DNA of 17,679 nt from an uncultured Alphaproteobacteria bacterium (GCA_900551585.1 URWU01000009.1:1-17679); one strand, 5' to 3'; shown: positions 7,403 through 14,684, numbered from the stretch's first letter. The notes: generated from the letters alone by a model not told the origin. Made by a program: numbers and translations.

Positions 7403-7440
7403 AAAAAAAGTGCAATGATTAATTTCATTGCACTTTTTTT
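7403..7440 (+). terminator. Intrinsic terminator of nifJ
   Basis: GTGCAATGA (7410-7418) pairs with TCATTGCAC (7425-7433). The stem is extended by A7/T7 flanks and sits just after the nifJ stop. Confidence 0.9.
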
Positions 7441-7469
7441 ACATTTTAAAGCACATCGTCAACTAGAGA

Positions 7470-7498
7470 TTGTAACAAAAAATTAAGTATGATAAGAT
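7470..7498 (+). promoter_or_regulatory. Likely promoter of the 7522 gene
   Basis: TTGTAA (7470-7475) and TAAGAT (7493-7498) with a 17-base spacer, between the nifJ terminator and the next ATG. Confidence 0.4.
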
Positions 7499-7521
7499 AA
7501 ATCAGTGTGAGGAGATATACA

Positions 7522-8277
7522 ATGAGCGAAACAGAAATCAACAACATCGAAATATCAGACAAAGCCTCGGCAATCAAAGACCTGTTCGGCGGCGAAAAAA
7601 ACTTCAACAAGACCCGCTTCAAAGAAGATGCCGAACGCGCTCAGGCCGAAGGACGCTCTCTTGATTCTCTCAATGTAGAAGATTATCGCCTCAAAGATGA
7701 TAATGATAACGGCTCAGAAAACAATTCATCAAATGATTTTTCTAACGGCTCAAATTTACATTTCAAAGCCGGATACGAAAATGGCATGTATGTCGCCCGC
7801 GGTCCCGGAGGAAAAGTTATTACCGGCAAAACCCAAGACGAAATGCATACCCAACTGGCACAAGAATTTGTCAAAGATGCCCAAAAAACAGGCGATGTCC
7901 CTTATTGCCGCCACACCGGCCCTAAAGATGATAAAGAAGGCATGAAAAGCTTTGCCAAAACTTTTATTAATGCCGGTGTCGCCATTGACGGAGATGTTCC
8001 GAATGACCCGCAATTTTGGCAGCAATTCAAACAGGAATACATGAAAAATCCTGAAAACAAGATAGAAAACTGGAACATGCTCACTTCAAAAATCCCCCCG
8101 GAATATATGGGAGAAAAGTCAAAGCAGCAGAGCAATTCTCTCTCAAGCCATATAAAAAGCCTCCGCAACGGAATCAACAGAAACTTGACCCCTGAAATGC
8201 CGCGAGCTGTCCAGCGGACAACTGTCAACCAGATGGATTTAGCCAAGTTCAAACAAAGTACAATATCAATGGGATAA
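7522..8277 (+). CDS. Hydrophilic protein of unknown function (251 aa)
   Basis: Not recognised. The ATG at 7522 is chosen over the in-frame GTG at 7507, because the latter overlaps a strong GAGGAGA Shine-Dalgarno at 7509-7515. The protein has no signal peptide and no hydrophobic segment. The N-terminal 60 residues are charged and probably helical. A D/N/S-rich linker spans about 62-75. A small glycine-containing beta-like segment (M-Y-V-A-R-G-P-G-G-K) follows at about residue 90. The rest is helical with a basic, Ser/Asn-rich C terminus. The composition would suit a soluble cytoplasmic or secreted-effector-like protein, but nothing visible proves secretion. It is monocistronic, between two terminators that share a GTGCA/TGCAC stem. 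It opens the accessory block. Confidence 0.8.
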   Translation: MSETEINNIEISDKASAIKDLFGGEKNFNKTRFKEDAERAQAEGRSLDSLNVEDYRLKDDNDNGSENNSSNDFSNGSNLHFKAGYENGMYVARGPGGKVITGKTQDEMHTQLAQEFVKDAQKTGDVPYCRHTGPKDDKEGMKSFAKTFINAGVAIDGDVPNDPQFWQQFKQEYMKNPENKIENWNMLTSKIPPEYMGEKSKQQSNSLSSHIKSLRNGINRNLTPEMPRAVQRTTVNQMDLAKFKQSTISMG

Positions 8278-8296
8278 AGGCCAGATTAATTTACCC

Positions 8297-8330
8297 AAAG
8301 TGCATCGGTAATTACCGTTGCACTTTTTTA
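8297..8330 (+). terminator. Intrinsic terminator of the 7522 gene
   Basis: AAAGTGCA (8297-8304) pairs with TGCACTTT (8319-8326), with an inner CGGTAATTACCG palindrome and a T tract. Confidence 0.85.
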
Positions 8331-8351
8331 TATCATAAGTGTCGGATTTTA

Positions 8352-8379
8352 TTGACAAAACAAAATTCTCCTTTAAGCT
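8352..8379 (+). promoter_or_regulatory. Possible promoter of the 8433 gene
   Basis: A perfect -35 TTGACA (8352-8357) with a weak -10 TAAGCT (8374-8379) after 16 bases. The leader to the ATG is very AT-rich and has no Shine-Dalgarno. Confidence 0.35.
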
Positions 8380-8432
8380 TGCAACCCTGAGATGTACCAA
8401 TTAATTAATATTAAAAACAAATTATTACCATT

Positions 8433-8984
8433 ATGAATGAAACTGCATTTTTTTACGCGGGATTAATTAATGTAACAAATTACAATCCCGGATTGACCCC
8501 GGAAGAATTATCCCAGACTTATTTAGGCTTGCCGGCCATTAGAGTTCACAACAAAGACTGGCGTTTGGAATTCGACGGCCTTATTCCCGGAATCGTTAAT
8601 TTTGTAGAACCAGACAAGGCTGAAGTGAGAATAGATTACTTGTGCTCAAAATTCTGCGCACATAAAGTAAAGATAATTTCCGATCAAACGCCCCATAATG
8701 CGATACTTTTCTGTGGAACCTTCAAAGATCAGCCGTTAAAAGAAATCGCATTTCTCTGGCAAAAAGCAGCCCTTAAGACATACGTTGCTTTAGGCGGTCT
8801 TAATCATGCTCCTTTTGTCGATTGCACCATTTTTCGCGTTAACGGCATGTTAAAACTTTATGCCCTTTGCCCTTCAAAAAAATTTGAAGAAATTTGGAAA
8901 GAATCTTGTATTGAGATTGCTGAGAAAACAACTCTTCTTAATGCCGGATTCTCTCAGATTAATTTGAAGATTTACGGCAGATAA
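8433..8984 (+). CDS. Protein of unknown function (183 aa), no Shine-Dalgarno
   Basis: Not recognised. 183 residues, mixed alpha/beta in appearance, with no signal peptide or TM segment. It has several cysteines (in L-C-S-K-F-C around residue 71-76, plus later ones), compatible with a reduced cytoplasmic location. The only in-frame ATG near the 5' end is at 8433. The upstream bases are an A/T run ending AAATTATTACCATT, without a purine-rich ribosome site. The 10439 gene has a very similar leader (AAATTATTATC before its ATG). A segment with I-P-G near residue 52 faintly recalls the motif of the module family downstream, but I do not count it as a member. It is monocistronic, with a strong terminator downstream. 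Confidence 0.75.
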   Translation: MNETAFFYAGLINVTNYNPGLTPEELSQTYLGLPAIRVHNKDWRLEFDGLIPGIVNFVEPDKAEVRIDYLCSKFCAHKVKIISDQTPHNAILFCGTFKDQPLKEIAFLWQKAALKTYVALGGLNHAPFVDCTIFRVNGMLKLYALCPSKKFEEIWKESCIEIAEKTTLLNAGFSQINLKIYGR

Positions 8985-9003
8985 GCTTTTTTTCATTCCC
9001 AAG

Positions 9004-9033
9004 CTCCCCAAATTCATTTTGGGGAGTTTTTTT
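9004..9033 (+). terminator. Intrinsic terminator of the 8433 gene
   Basis: CTCCCCAAA (9004-9012) pairs with TTTGGGGAG (9018-9026), followed by seven T. Confidence 0.9.
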
Positions 9034-9061
9034 ATTTTAATTCACAAAAAGCAATAAAATA

Positions 9062-9091
9062 TTTGTCAAATTAGACAAAATAGATTATAGT
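9062..9091 (+). promoter_or_regulatory. Promoter of the 9119 gene with overlapping inverted repeat
   Basis: TTGTCA (9063-9068) and TATAGT (9086-9091) are separated by 17 bases. The inverted repeat TTTGTC-N6-GACAAA (9062-9079) covers the -35 box and is a candidate repressor site. Confidence 0.55.
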
Positions 9092-9118
9092 AATACCATA
9101 TTATGACGGAGAGTGTGA

Positions 9119-9541
9119 ATGACAAACGAAAAAACTCAATTAAAACAACAGCAGCTGATTGAAAAACTTAACCTACAGACAGTTGAACTGAAAAAGAAAT
9201 TCGGCGCCGTCTTCCGTGCCGATGAATATCATTTTCAGGGCATGGGTTTAATCAAGAACAAAGGCTCACTGGAAGGACTTCAGCCGTTGGACTTTATTGA
9301 CCAGAATACCTTGGAACTGCAGCGTCAGGCTCCTACCGAGGTTCAAAAGGAAGAATGGCTGAAACTTCAGGGCACGGAACCGGAAACAGGAATCAGCCAC
9401 CGCCAGCTCGGAGAAAAACTGCAAAACCTGCGCCAAAAGTTCAAAGATCCGCAAGCGCTGGCCAAACAACAGCAAAAAGAAAAATTAGAAAGACAAATCC
9501 GTATGCGTGAGGCTGCCAATAATGCCTCGCTAAAAGGATAG
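9119..9541 (+). CDS. Gln-rich helical protein of unknown function (140 aa)
   Basis: Not recognised. 140 residues, strongly hydrophilic, with Q/K/E-rich helical segments at the N terminus (1-30) and C terminus (about 95-135). The latter look like a coiled coil. A short G/F-containing middle (about 28-55) may be more compact. There is no signal peptide, TM segment or cysteine. The ATG at 9119 follows a GGAGAG site with slightly long spacing. It has its own good promoter with a palindrome over the -35 box. No convincing hairpin terminator follows; only a T7 run near 9592-9598 is seen. The layout resembles its neighbours 7522 and 9754: soluble, charged, with Shine-Dalgarno. Confidence 0.75.
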   Translation: MTNEKTQLKQQQLIEKLNLQTVELKKKFGAVFRADEYHFQGMGLIKNKGSLEGLQPLDFIDQNTLELQRQAPTEVQKEEWLKLQGTEPETGISHRQLGEKLQNLRQKFKDPQALAKQQQKEKLERQIRMREAANNASLKG

Positions 9542-9675
9542 AATCCGTTTTTGCCGCGGACTCGGAAAATCTATATATCATTATGCCGCAATTTTTTTAC
9601 AAATTCAGGTTGTTACCGGCCTTGATAAGTAACCGTAAATAAATATATCTCTCTGAGAGATTCCACAATTATCTG

Positions 9676-9722
9676 CACAATTTGTGATTAGGTTTGACAA
9701 GCCCCGCTAAGGGTAGAAAGAT
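9676..9722 (+). promoter_or_regulatory. Possible promoter and palindromic site upstream of the 9754 gene
   Basis: The palindrome CACAATTTGTG (9676-9686) precedes TTGACA (9694-9699). The -10 candidate AAAGAT (9717-9722) at 17 bases is poor. A further palindrome, TCTCTC-T-GAGAGA, lies near 9649-9661. The rest of 9542-9675 shows nothing firm. Confidence 0.35.
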
Positions 9723-9753
9723 TGACTCATTAAATCATTAATGGAGAATTACA

Positions 9754-10296
9754 ATGCCCAATAATAAAAAATCACCGGAAGAAATTAAAGCAATCAATGA
9801 GAAAAAAGCAAAATTAATGGCTGTCCGCCTCTCTGCCTACAAAACAGAACAGCGCCCCAGCTATTTCGAACAGCTTGAAAACGGCGTTGTCCGCCGCGCC
9901 GTAGAACGCGAGGCCTCTTTCAACGTCAACGCTTATCGCCAGTCTGACAGTTATGCCGCTGAAATGAGCGCCGAAGACATTGACAACCTGTACCTCGCCC
10001 ATGTCGAATATTATTCAAAGCTGATTATCGACAACCGCAAACGCAGCAACTATAACCCTTATGATACCAACGATTTTGAACATCGCCTGATTGCCCGTGA
10101 TAATCTGGCCAACCAGAATTTTGAAGATTTATCCTACACCGTCAAAGAGGGCAGCGTCATTTCCAAAACTTCTATCACTCAAAACAAAGTCATGGCCCGC
10201 AGCAAAAATATTGACGACAGAGTAACAGACAAAAATAATGTGATTGAGCATATTCAAAAGATGAAAATGATGGAAGGAATCCGCGTTTATCATTGA
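9754..10296 (+). CDS. Hydrophilic protein of unknown function (180 aa)
   Basis: Not recognised. 180 residues, charged and mainly helical. The N terminus is Lys/Glu-rich (1-25). A tyrosine-containing centre follows (Y-L-A-H-V-E-Y-Y-S-K near 80-90), and the C-terminal third is S/T/N/K-rich. There is no signal peptide, membrane segment or cysteine. The ATG at 9754 has a GGAGAA site 8 bases upstream. The gene ends before a strong GC-rich terminator. In size, composition and ribosome site it groups with 7522 and 9119 rather than with the Shine-Dalgarno-less genes that follow. A structural or effector-like role is possible, but nothing in the sequence decides it. Confidence 0.78.
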   Translation: MPNNKKSPEEIKAINEKKAKLMAVRLSAYKTEQRPSYFEQLENGVVRRAVEREASFNVNAYRQSDSYAAEMSAEDIDNLYLAHVEYYSKLIIDNRKRSNYNPYDTNDFEHRLIARDNLANQNFEDLSYTVKEGSVISKTSITQNKVMARSKNIDDRVTDKNNVIEHIQKMKMMEGIRVYH

Positions 10297-10316
10297 TTTT
10301 GAACGAAACCACCGCA

Positions 10317-10353
10317 AAGCCGCAGCCGCAAACTGCGGCTTTTTTATTTTTTT
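10317..10353 (+). terminator. Intrinsic terminator of the 9754 gene
   Basis: AAGCCGCAG (10317-10325) pairs with CTGCGGCTT (10333-10341), followed by a long T-rich tail. Confidence 0.92.
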
Positions 10354-10354
10354 C

Positions 10355-10383
10355 TTGCCAAACAGATGCAAAAAGGTTACATT
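10355..10383 (+). promoter_or_regulatory. Possible promoter of the 10439 gene
   Basis: TTGCCA (10355-10360) and TACATT (10378-10383) with a 17-base spacer. Two TATAAA strings (10405-10410, 10416-10421) closer to the ATG are alternatives with poor -35 partners. Confidence 0.3.
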
Positions 10384-10438
10384 TCCTCCACATAAAATTA
10401 CAATTATAAATCCAATATAAATTAAAAAAATTATTATC

Positions 10439-11104
10439 ATGTTTCCACAAATTAAGACTTATTCAAAGAGATCAGCAGCTGCCGAATATTTTAGAAAATA
10501 TTTCAAAGGCCGCTCCGCATCATCTGATTCAAAAACATTTACCAATCTGGTTCTCACCACAAAAGATGAGCTGGGATGGTGTTGTTTGATTTCCGGAACC
10601 AAAGAACGCCGCATAACTTTCGGCAAAGGCAAAGACGTTGTCGCCGAACCGAATTCTCCTAACAGAACCTGGTATAAAATTATTCAGCCGGAAAGTTCGT
10701 TTATCCATCGCGGACACTTATTTGTTTATCGCGGACATAAAGTTTCCTCAGACTACAGTATTGTTCCTGTTCATATTGTCGATAATGTGAAATATGTTCA
10801 GAACTTAAATCAAGATGAGGGGCTGACTTTCAGACTTTGCGCCGTAAAAACAAAGAAGGGCGAAATAATTAATTATGCCTGGGCGGCTTTTAAAGATGAA
10901 GTTTTGGCGGCACAATACCCTGTTTTTCAAGATGAAAAAATTGATTACAAACTCAATAAAGTCAATTTTGAAATCATGGAATATGATGAGGAATTTATTT
11001 TTGCCGACAACCGCTGGTATGTTTGTACCGAAGGGGGCCACTTGGCTTTAGGCCGGCTGCCTTTGCCCAAAAGATACAACATTGCCGCAATGATTTCTGC
11101 CTGA
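10439..11104 (+). CDS. Two-module protein of a divergent local paralogue family (221 aa)
   Basis: No known family recognised. 221 residues with no signal peptide or TM segment. Two copies of a roughly 65-70-residue aromatic-rich module can be drawn, at about 45-113 and 144-210. Each begins with a [LY]-x-W-type strand and ends in a segment of the form I/M-x-P/Y-x3-F-x-x-x-x-x-x-[FY]-x-[YV] (residues 82-99 and 180-195). The spacing suggests repeated beta-hairpins. The same module recurs in the 11267, 11967 and 12859 products. The ATG at 10439 has no Shine-Dalgarno. The leader AAATTATTATC closely matches that of the 8433 gene. It is monocistronic, with a strong terminator after it. The relationship is an eye-alignment inference. 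Confidence 0.75.
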   Translation: MFPQIKTYSKRSAAAEYFRKYFKGRSASSDSKTFTNLVLTTKDELGWCCLISGTKERRITFGKGKDVVAEPNSPNRTWYKIIQPESSFIHRGHLFVYRGHKVSSDYSIVPVHIVDNVKYVQNLNQDEGLTFRLCAVKTKKGEIINYAWAAFKDEVLAAQYPVFQDEKIDYKLNKVNFEIMEYDEEFIFADNRWYVCTEGGHLALGRLPLPKRYNIAAMISA

Positions 11105-11126
11105 AACTAAGTCGTGAAAACCACAC

Positions 11127-11160
11127 AAAAGAGAGTTCTTTAAATAAGAACTCTCTTTTT
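11127..11160 (+). terminator. Intrinsic terminator of the 10439 gene
   Basis: GAGAGTTCTT (11131-11140) pairs with AAGAACTCTC (11146-11155), with A and T flanks. Confidence 0.92.
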
Positions 11161-11182
11161 TATATCTCTCAGCAAAACGCTA

Positions 11183-11212
11183 TTGACAAAATTTTCCAAA
11201 TATCTCTATACT
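11183..11212 (+). promoter_or_regulatory. Strong promoter of the 11267-11967-12859 operon
   Basis: Consensus TTGACA (11183-11188) and TATACT (11207-11212) with an 18-base spacer. Transcription would begin near 11219, about 48 bases before the ATG at 11267. This rules out the upstream in-frame start at 11183. Confidence 0.75.
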
Positions 11213-11266
11213 GTAAGCTCATTTCATATAGATATAAAATTATTCACTCACATAATACTCAATGTT

Positions 11267-11953
11267 ATGAAACCCAATTTTGTTTTTTCAAAAAAACCGT
11301 GTCCCGGAATTTATGATGAAGCGCAAGCCCGCAAAATCATCGGTTGCTGGAACAAAGGAATAATGTATTTAAAATACATGGAAGGACAACAGGACAACTT
11401 TTTCTTTTGGGTTTGGAAAAACGGGAAACGACATGAAACTATCCCCGTTTTTGACAGGGATTATGTCCCCCGTACCTTCAATTTGAAAGATTTGTCGCCG
11501 CTGATACCCGGAAATTTCTTTAATTATGGAGACCGTCTTTATTTTGTCATGCAAGACAAAAAAGGGCAATGGCAAATTAATGAAATAGAAGTCTGCACCA
11601 CTTGGCTGGAAGCCAAAGCCTGGTGTCAGGTTTACGGGTTGGAAGAGAATGCAAACAGTTACATTGCCCGTGTCTGTCAGATAACTGACTCGCCCGTGCA
11701 GCCGCTCAAATTTTTGGGTTACTGTTGGCGTCTTTACGATGATAAACATCTCTATCATGCCCCTCTGTTTTACGATGACTTTGACAAGATCAAATATATC
11801 GATACCAGAGAACTGGCTTATGAGATGGTTGAGCCTGAAGAAGTGATTCTTCATAACTTTGAACGCTGGACGGTTTATCAATATGAAGAAGAAAAATTCT
11901 ACATTTGCAAATCGCCCTGCCAGCTAAAAATTAATCCTATTATTAAACCTTAA
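11267..11953 (+). CDS. Two-module protein of the local paralogue family (228 aa), first in operon
   Basis: Not recognised by known family. The start at 11267 (MKPNF) is chosen because the longer frame from 11183 overlaps a consensus promoter; there is no Shine-Dalgarno. 228 residues, rich in W, Y, F and acidic residues, with no signal peptide or TM segment. Module 1 spans about 44-110, with W-V-W near 48-50, P-V-F at 60-62 and L-I-P-G-N-F-F at 79-85. Module 2 spans about 150-220, with P-L-F at 166-168 and V-E-P-E at 188-191 before a W-T-V-Y-Q-Y strand. Between them is a short helical linker with W and C. It is separated by 13 bp from the next gene. The abundance of aromatic beta segments suggests a small beta-sandwich or barrel unit, not a known enzyme. 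Confidence 0.75.
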   Translation: MKPNFVFSKKPCPGIYDEAQARKIIGCWNKGIMYLKYMEGQQDNFFFWVWKNGKRHETIPVFDRDYVPRTFNLKDLSPLIPGNFFNYGDRLYFVMQDKKGQWQINEIEVCTTWLEAKAWCQVYGLEENANSYIARVCQITDSPVQPLKFLGYCWRLYDDKHLYHAPLFYDDFDKIKYIDTRELAYEMVEPEEVILHNFERWTVYQYEEEKFYICKSPCQLKINPIIKP

Positions 11954-11966
11954 ACAAAAACAGTTT

Positions 11967-12842
11967 ATGAAAGAGATAACAATTATCGATCAGGTTCAGG
12001 CTATTAACCAAGCCTATGACAAACATCTTTTTGAAAATATAAACTTGTGGCTCTTCGGCGTCGTCAGCTTAATCGGCTGCTATCAGCCCGATGATGATGA
12101 GCACCCTTTTTATTATTTTTGGAAAGTTGAAGATAATGACAAAGAACATTTGATTCAGTATATCGGCGTGTTTGAACAAGAAAAATCTTTTACCGAACAC
12201 TGCTATAACCGCGAAATCCGCCCCGGAGATATTTTCTTTTGGGAAGATAAGGTTTTTTGTTATTATCAGTTTCTCAACAGCAAGAAAATCATCACGCCTT
12301 TCGGACTGATAAATCCCGAAAAACTGCGTCAGGCTTTCCCGCCTAATCACCCGTTGCGCGACAGCAAAGGAAAGCTTTTTGAAGCTTTTGATGATAAGTT
12401 GAATTTTGCCGGACGTTACTGGGGATTTTCAACCCGCTATTACGAAAGATGGTTTCCGATACTGCCGCAGATTTATCCTGATATCAATGACATTGAAGAT
12501 GTTGTCGTTCGCAAAAATTCTGCTCAGATTTTTTCTGCCTGTACCGTCGCTTTTCAGTATCATGCAGAATCACTCAGGGTCGATACTTGCCGATACCGCA
12601 GCTTGGAATTGTCTAAAAAGATAAATGATAAATTGAACGCTTTGTCTGATGACGGCAAGAAATGGCTGCTCTCTGACGGACTATCCTCTTTCTCTGGGCT
12701 CACGCCAGAAGATATCGGTTCACTCATAACGGAAATAAACACCTGTTACGGAACAGATTATCAGAATGACGGCAGCTGGGAGACACCGCAAATGCTTCTC
12801 AATACTTTGAGTCGCGATTTGGATAAACGAATTTTTGTATAA
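11967..12842 (+). CDS. Module-containing protein of the local paralogue family (291 aa), second in operon
   Basis: 291 residues, not recognised. One copy of the family module is clear at about 48-112. It has Y-Y-F-W at 49-52, G-V-F at 67-69, and I-R-P-G-D-I-F-F-W at 84-92 followed by C-Y-Y. The remainder diverges. A middle section (about 130-180) has W/Y/F and P residues that may be a degenerate second module. A helical C-terminal part (about 190-291) contains a long polar helix and a W near residue 272. There is no signal peptide or TM segment. The leader AAACAAAAACAGTTT has no Shine-Dalgarno even though the gene lies 13 bp after another cistron. The stop overlaps a TATAAT string (12838-12843) that could be a -10 box for the next gene. 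Confidence 0.72.
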   Translation: MKEITIIDQVQAINQAYDKHLFENINLWLFGVVSLIGCYQPDDDEHPFYYFWKVEDNDKEHLIQYIGVFEQEKSFTEHCYNREIRPGDIFFWEDKVFCYYQFLNSKKIITPFGLINPEKLRQAFPPNHPLRDSKGKLFEAFDDKLNFAGRYWGFSTRYYERWFPILPQIYPDINDIEDVVVRKNSAQIFSACTVAFQYHAESLRVDTCRYRSLELSKKINDKLNALSDDGKKWLLSDGLSSFSGLTPEDIGSLITEINTCYGTDYQNDGSWETPQMLLNTLSRDLDKRIFV

Positions 12843-12858
12843 TTAAATTAATAACAAA

Positions 12859-13491
12859 ATGAATTTAAACATTTTTTTAAATCAGGAAGAAGCCGAAAGC
12901 TTTTTTCGCAGCAAACTGAATAACATCAGTGATGTGTCATTAATTCAGGATACATCGGAGAAACAACCGATTAACGGACAAATTGCCTGGTTCTGCAAAT
13001 CAGGCGGAGAAAAATTTGTATCACGCCGCAAAGGGCAGCTGGAACCATTCAGCAATACGGATTTTTCCAACAGTTTCCGGAATATCGACCGCGGAACCGG
13101 TTTTATCTTTAATGACCAGGTGTATTCTTTCGGGCATAAGGGACGCATCGGCCACCCGCGTCTGGTAGATGCCAGCAGCACGCTTCGCAATGCCTGTGCC
13201 CCGAAATTGCTGAGAAAAAAACAGTTCATTGAAAAATTTTACCGCATCAAATGCATCAGCAGCGGCATAGTTATCAATTACTGTTTCGGTTTATTCGCCC
13301 GCGGCGAAAAATATCCGATAGTGCATTGCCTGGCCTTTCAGGAAGAAGCAAATTTCTTCGACCCTGAACAGCATTGCCTTGAAGAAATCAAACCCGGGCA
13401 GGAATTTCAATTTTTGGGCGGCAGCTACTACGCCTACTCCCTCAACAACTGGGATATGATGTTTGCTGCCAAACCGAACTCAAACTTCTAA
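12859..13491 (+). CDS. Two-module protein of the local paralogue family (210 aa), last in operon
   Basis: 210 residues, not recognised. Module 1 spans about 42-102, with I-A-W-F at 42-45, then I-D-R-G at 76-79, F-I-F at 82-84 and V-Y-S-F at 88-91. Module 2 spans about 136-206, with L-A-F at 158-160, then I-K-P-G-Q-E-F-Q-F at 177-185 and Y-Y-A-Y at 190-193. The second module is the cleanest match to the 11967 module (I-x-P-G-x-x-F spacing identical). A basic linker (residues 117-128) separates the modules. There is no signal peptide or TM segment. It starts 16 bp after the preceding stop, with an AT-only leader and no Shine-Dalgarno. A TATAAT at 12838-12843 might provide an internal promoter. 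A terminator follows, closing the block. Confidence 0.75.
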   Translation: MNLNIFLNQEEAESFFRSKLNNISDVSLIQDTSEKQPINGQIAWFCKSGGEKFVSRRKGQLEPFSNTDFSNSFRNIDRGTGFIFNDQVYSFGHKGRIGHPRLVDASSTLRNACAPKLLRKKQFIEKFYRIKCISSGIVINYCFGLFARGEKYPIVHCLAFQEEANFFDPEQHCLEEIKPGQEFQFLGGSYYAYSLNNWDMMFAAKPNSNF

Positions 13492-13496
13492 ACAAC

Positions 13497-13535
13497 AAAA
13501 GCGGCTCTCCTCAACAGGATTGCCGCTTTTATTTT
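13497..13535. terminator. Intrinsic terminator closing the module-family operon, possibly bidirectional
   Basis: AAAAGCGGC (13497-13505) pairs with GCCGCTTTT (13522-13530), with an inner CCT/AGG pairing and ATTTT tail. It lies between two convergent genes and has a weaker T-rich tail on the minus strand too. Confidence 0.8.
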
Positions 13536-13556
13536 CAGCTTGTGCCGAACAAATTT

Positions 13557-14684
13557 TTATTTAAGATTTTCCGGATTTAAACCTTCCAGTTCTTTGATGA
13601 CAAACTTGCCGTTTTTGCGGATAAGCTTGCCGTCAAACCAGATTTCGCCGCCGCCCCATTCCGGCGTTTGAATCAGCACCAAATCCCAATGGATGGCCGA
13701 ACGGTTGCCGTTGTGAGTAACATCGTCATAAGAATTGCCGATAGCCATATGCAGCGAACCTGAAATTTTTTCATCAAACAAAATATCCAGCATCGGTTTA
13801 GTCACAAACGGATTAACTCCCAGCGCAAACTCGCCCATATAACGGCTGCCGGCATCCAGATCCAAAAGCTTTTGAAACTTATCATTATTCGCCGTCGATG
13901 TTCCTTTAACGATTTTGCCGTCTTTAAATTCCAGACGGATATTCGAAAAATATTCTCCGCCGTAAACCGTATCGGTATTAAACTGAATCACGCCGTTAAT
14001 CGAATTTTTAACCGGTGCCGTATAAACCTCGCCATCAGGCAAATTCACTTGGCCGTCGCAAATCACCGAACCGAGCCCTTTGATTGAAAATTCCAAATCT
14101 GTTCCCGGCGCCACAATTCTGACCTTATCGGTTTTATCCATCAGTTTTTGCAAAGGTTTCATCGCTTTTGCCATCTTTTGATAATCAACCAGACAGGCAT
14201 TGAAATAAAAATCTTCAAAAGCTTCGGTCGACATCCGCGATAAGGCCGACATCGTATTATTCGGATAACGCATAACGACCCATTTTGTCTTCGGAACACG
14301 GACATTAAAATGAACCGGCGTATAAAAATGCTCCTGATAAAGGCGCATTTGCTTTTCTTTGACATCAGAAAGCAGGAACATATCATCATAACCGCGAATT
14401 CCGACATAAGCATCGCATTTAGCCATAATCTCGGCATGAAACCGGCCGAACTCTTTTATTTGTTCTTCACTGGCTCCGCTGACAAAACTTTTGATAAAAT
14501 TATTGTCGTTAAAATACCAAAACGGAATGGCTCCGGCTTTGGTTGCCTGCTTAATCACTTCATTAAACAAATCTTTAACCGAGTTGCTGAAACCTTCAAT
14601 AAAAACTTTTTCGCCTTTTTTCAGTTTCAAAGATTTTTTGACAATTTGTTCGGCCATTTTGACCAGTCTGACATCAATTTCCAT
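13557..14684 (-). CDS. M29-family metallo-aminopeptidase
   Basis: 375 residues, full length for thermophilic-aminopeptidase-type (M29; AmpS/AmpT/PepS-like) enzymes, which release N-terminal residues from peptides using a two-metal site. Expected metal ligands and catalytic residues are visible. They are Glu219 in L-P-D-G-E-V, Glu285 in M-G-E-F-A-L-G, His312 in L-H-M-A-I-G, Tyr319 in N-S-Y-D, and His332 and Asp334 in I-H-W-D. No signal peptide is present, so the location is cytoplasmic. The ATG follows the upstream gene's stop by two bases. Its Shine-Dalgarno (AGGAAA) lies in the last codons of that gene, indicating translational coupling. A role in cytoplasmic peptide turnover is likely; substrate preference cannot be read. 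Confidence 0.93.
   Translation of the reverse strand: MEIDVRLVKMAEQIVKKSLKLKKGEKVFIEGFSNSVKDLFNEVIKQATKAGAIPFWYFNDNNFIKSFVSGASEEQIKEFGRFHAEIMAKCDAYVGIRGYDDMFLLSDVKEKQMRLYQEHFYTPVHFNVRVPKTKWVVMRYPNNTMSALSRMSTEAFEDFYFNACLVDYQKMAKAMKPLQKLMDKTDKVRIVAPGTDLEFSIKGLGSVICDGQVNLPDGEVYTAPVKNSINGVIQFNTDTVYGGEYFSNIRLEFKDGKIVKGTSTANNDKFQKLLDLDAGSRYMGEFALGVNPFVTKPMLDILFDEKISGSLHMAIGNSYDDVTHNGNRSAIHWDLVLIQTPEWGGGEIWFDGKLIRKNGKFVIKELEGLNPENLK

Noticed and set aside
11183..11266. Longer N terminus for the 11267 protein
   Set aside because: The frame from 11183 begins inside a consensus TTGACA/TATACT promoter, so these codons cannot be transcribed from it.
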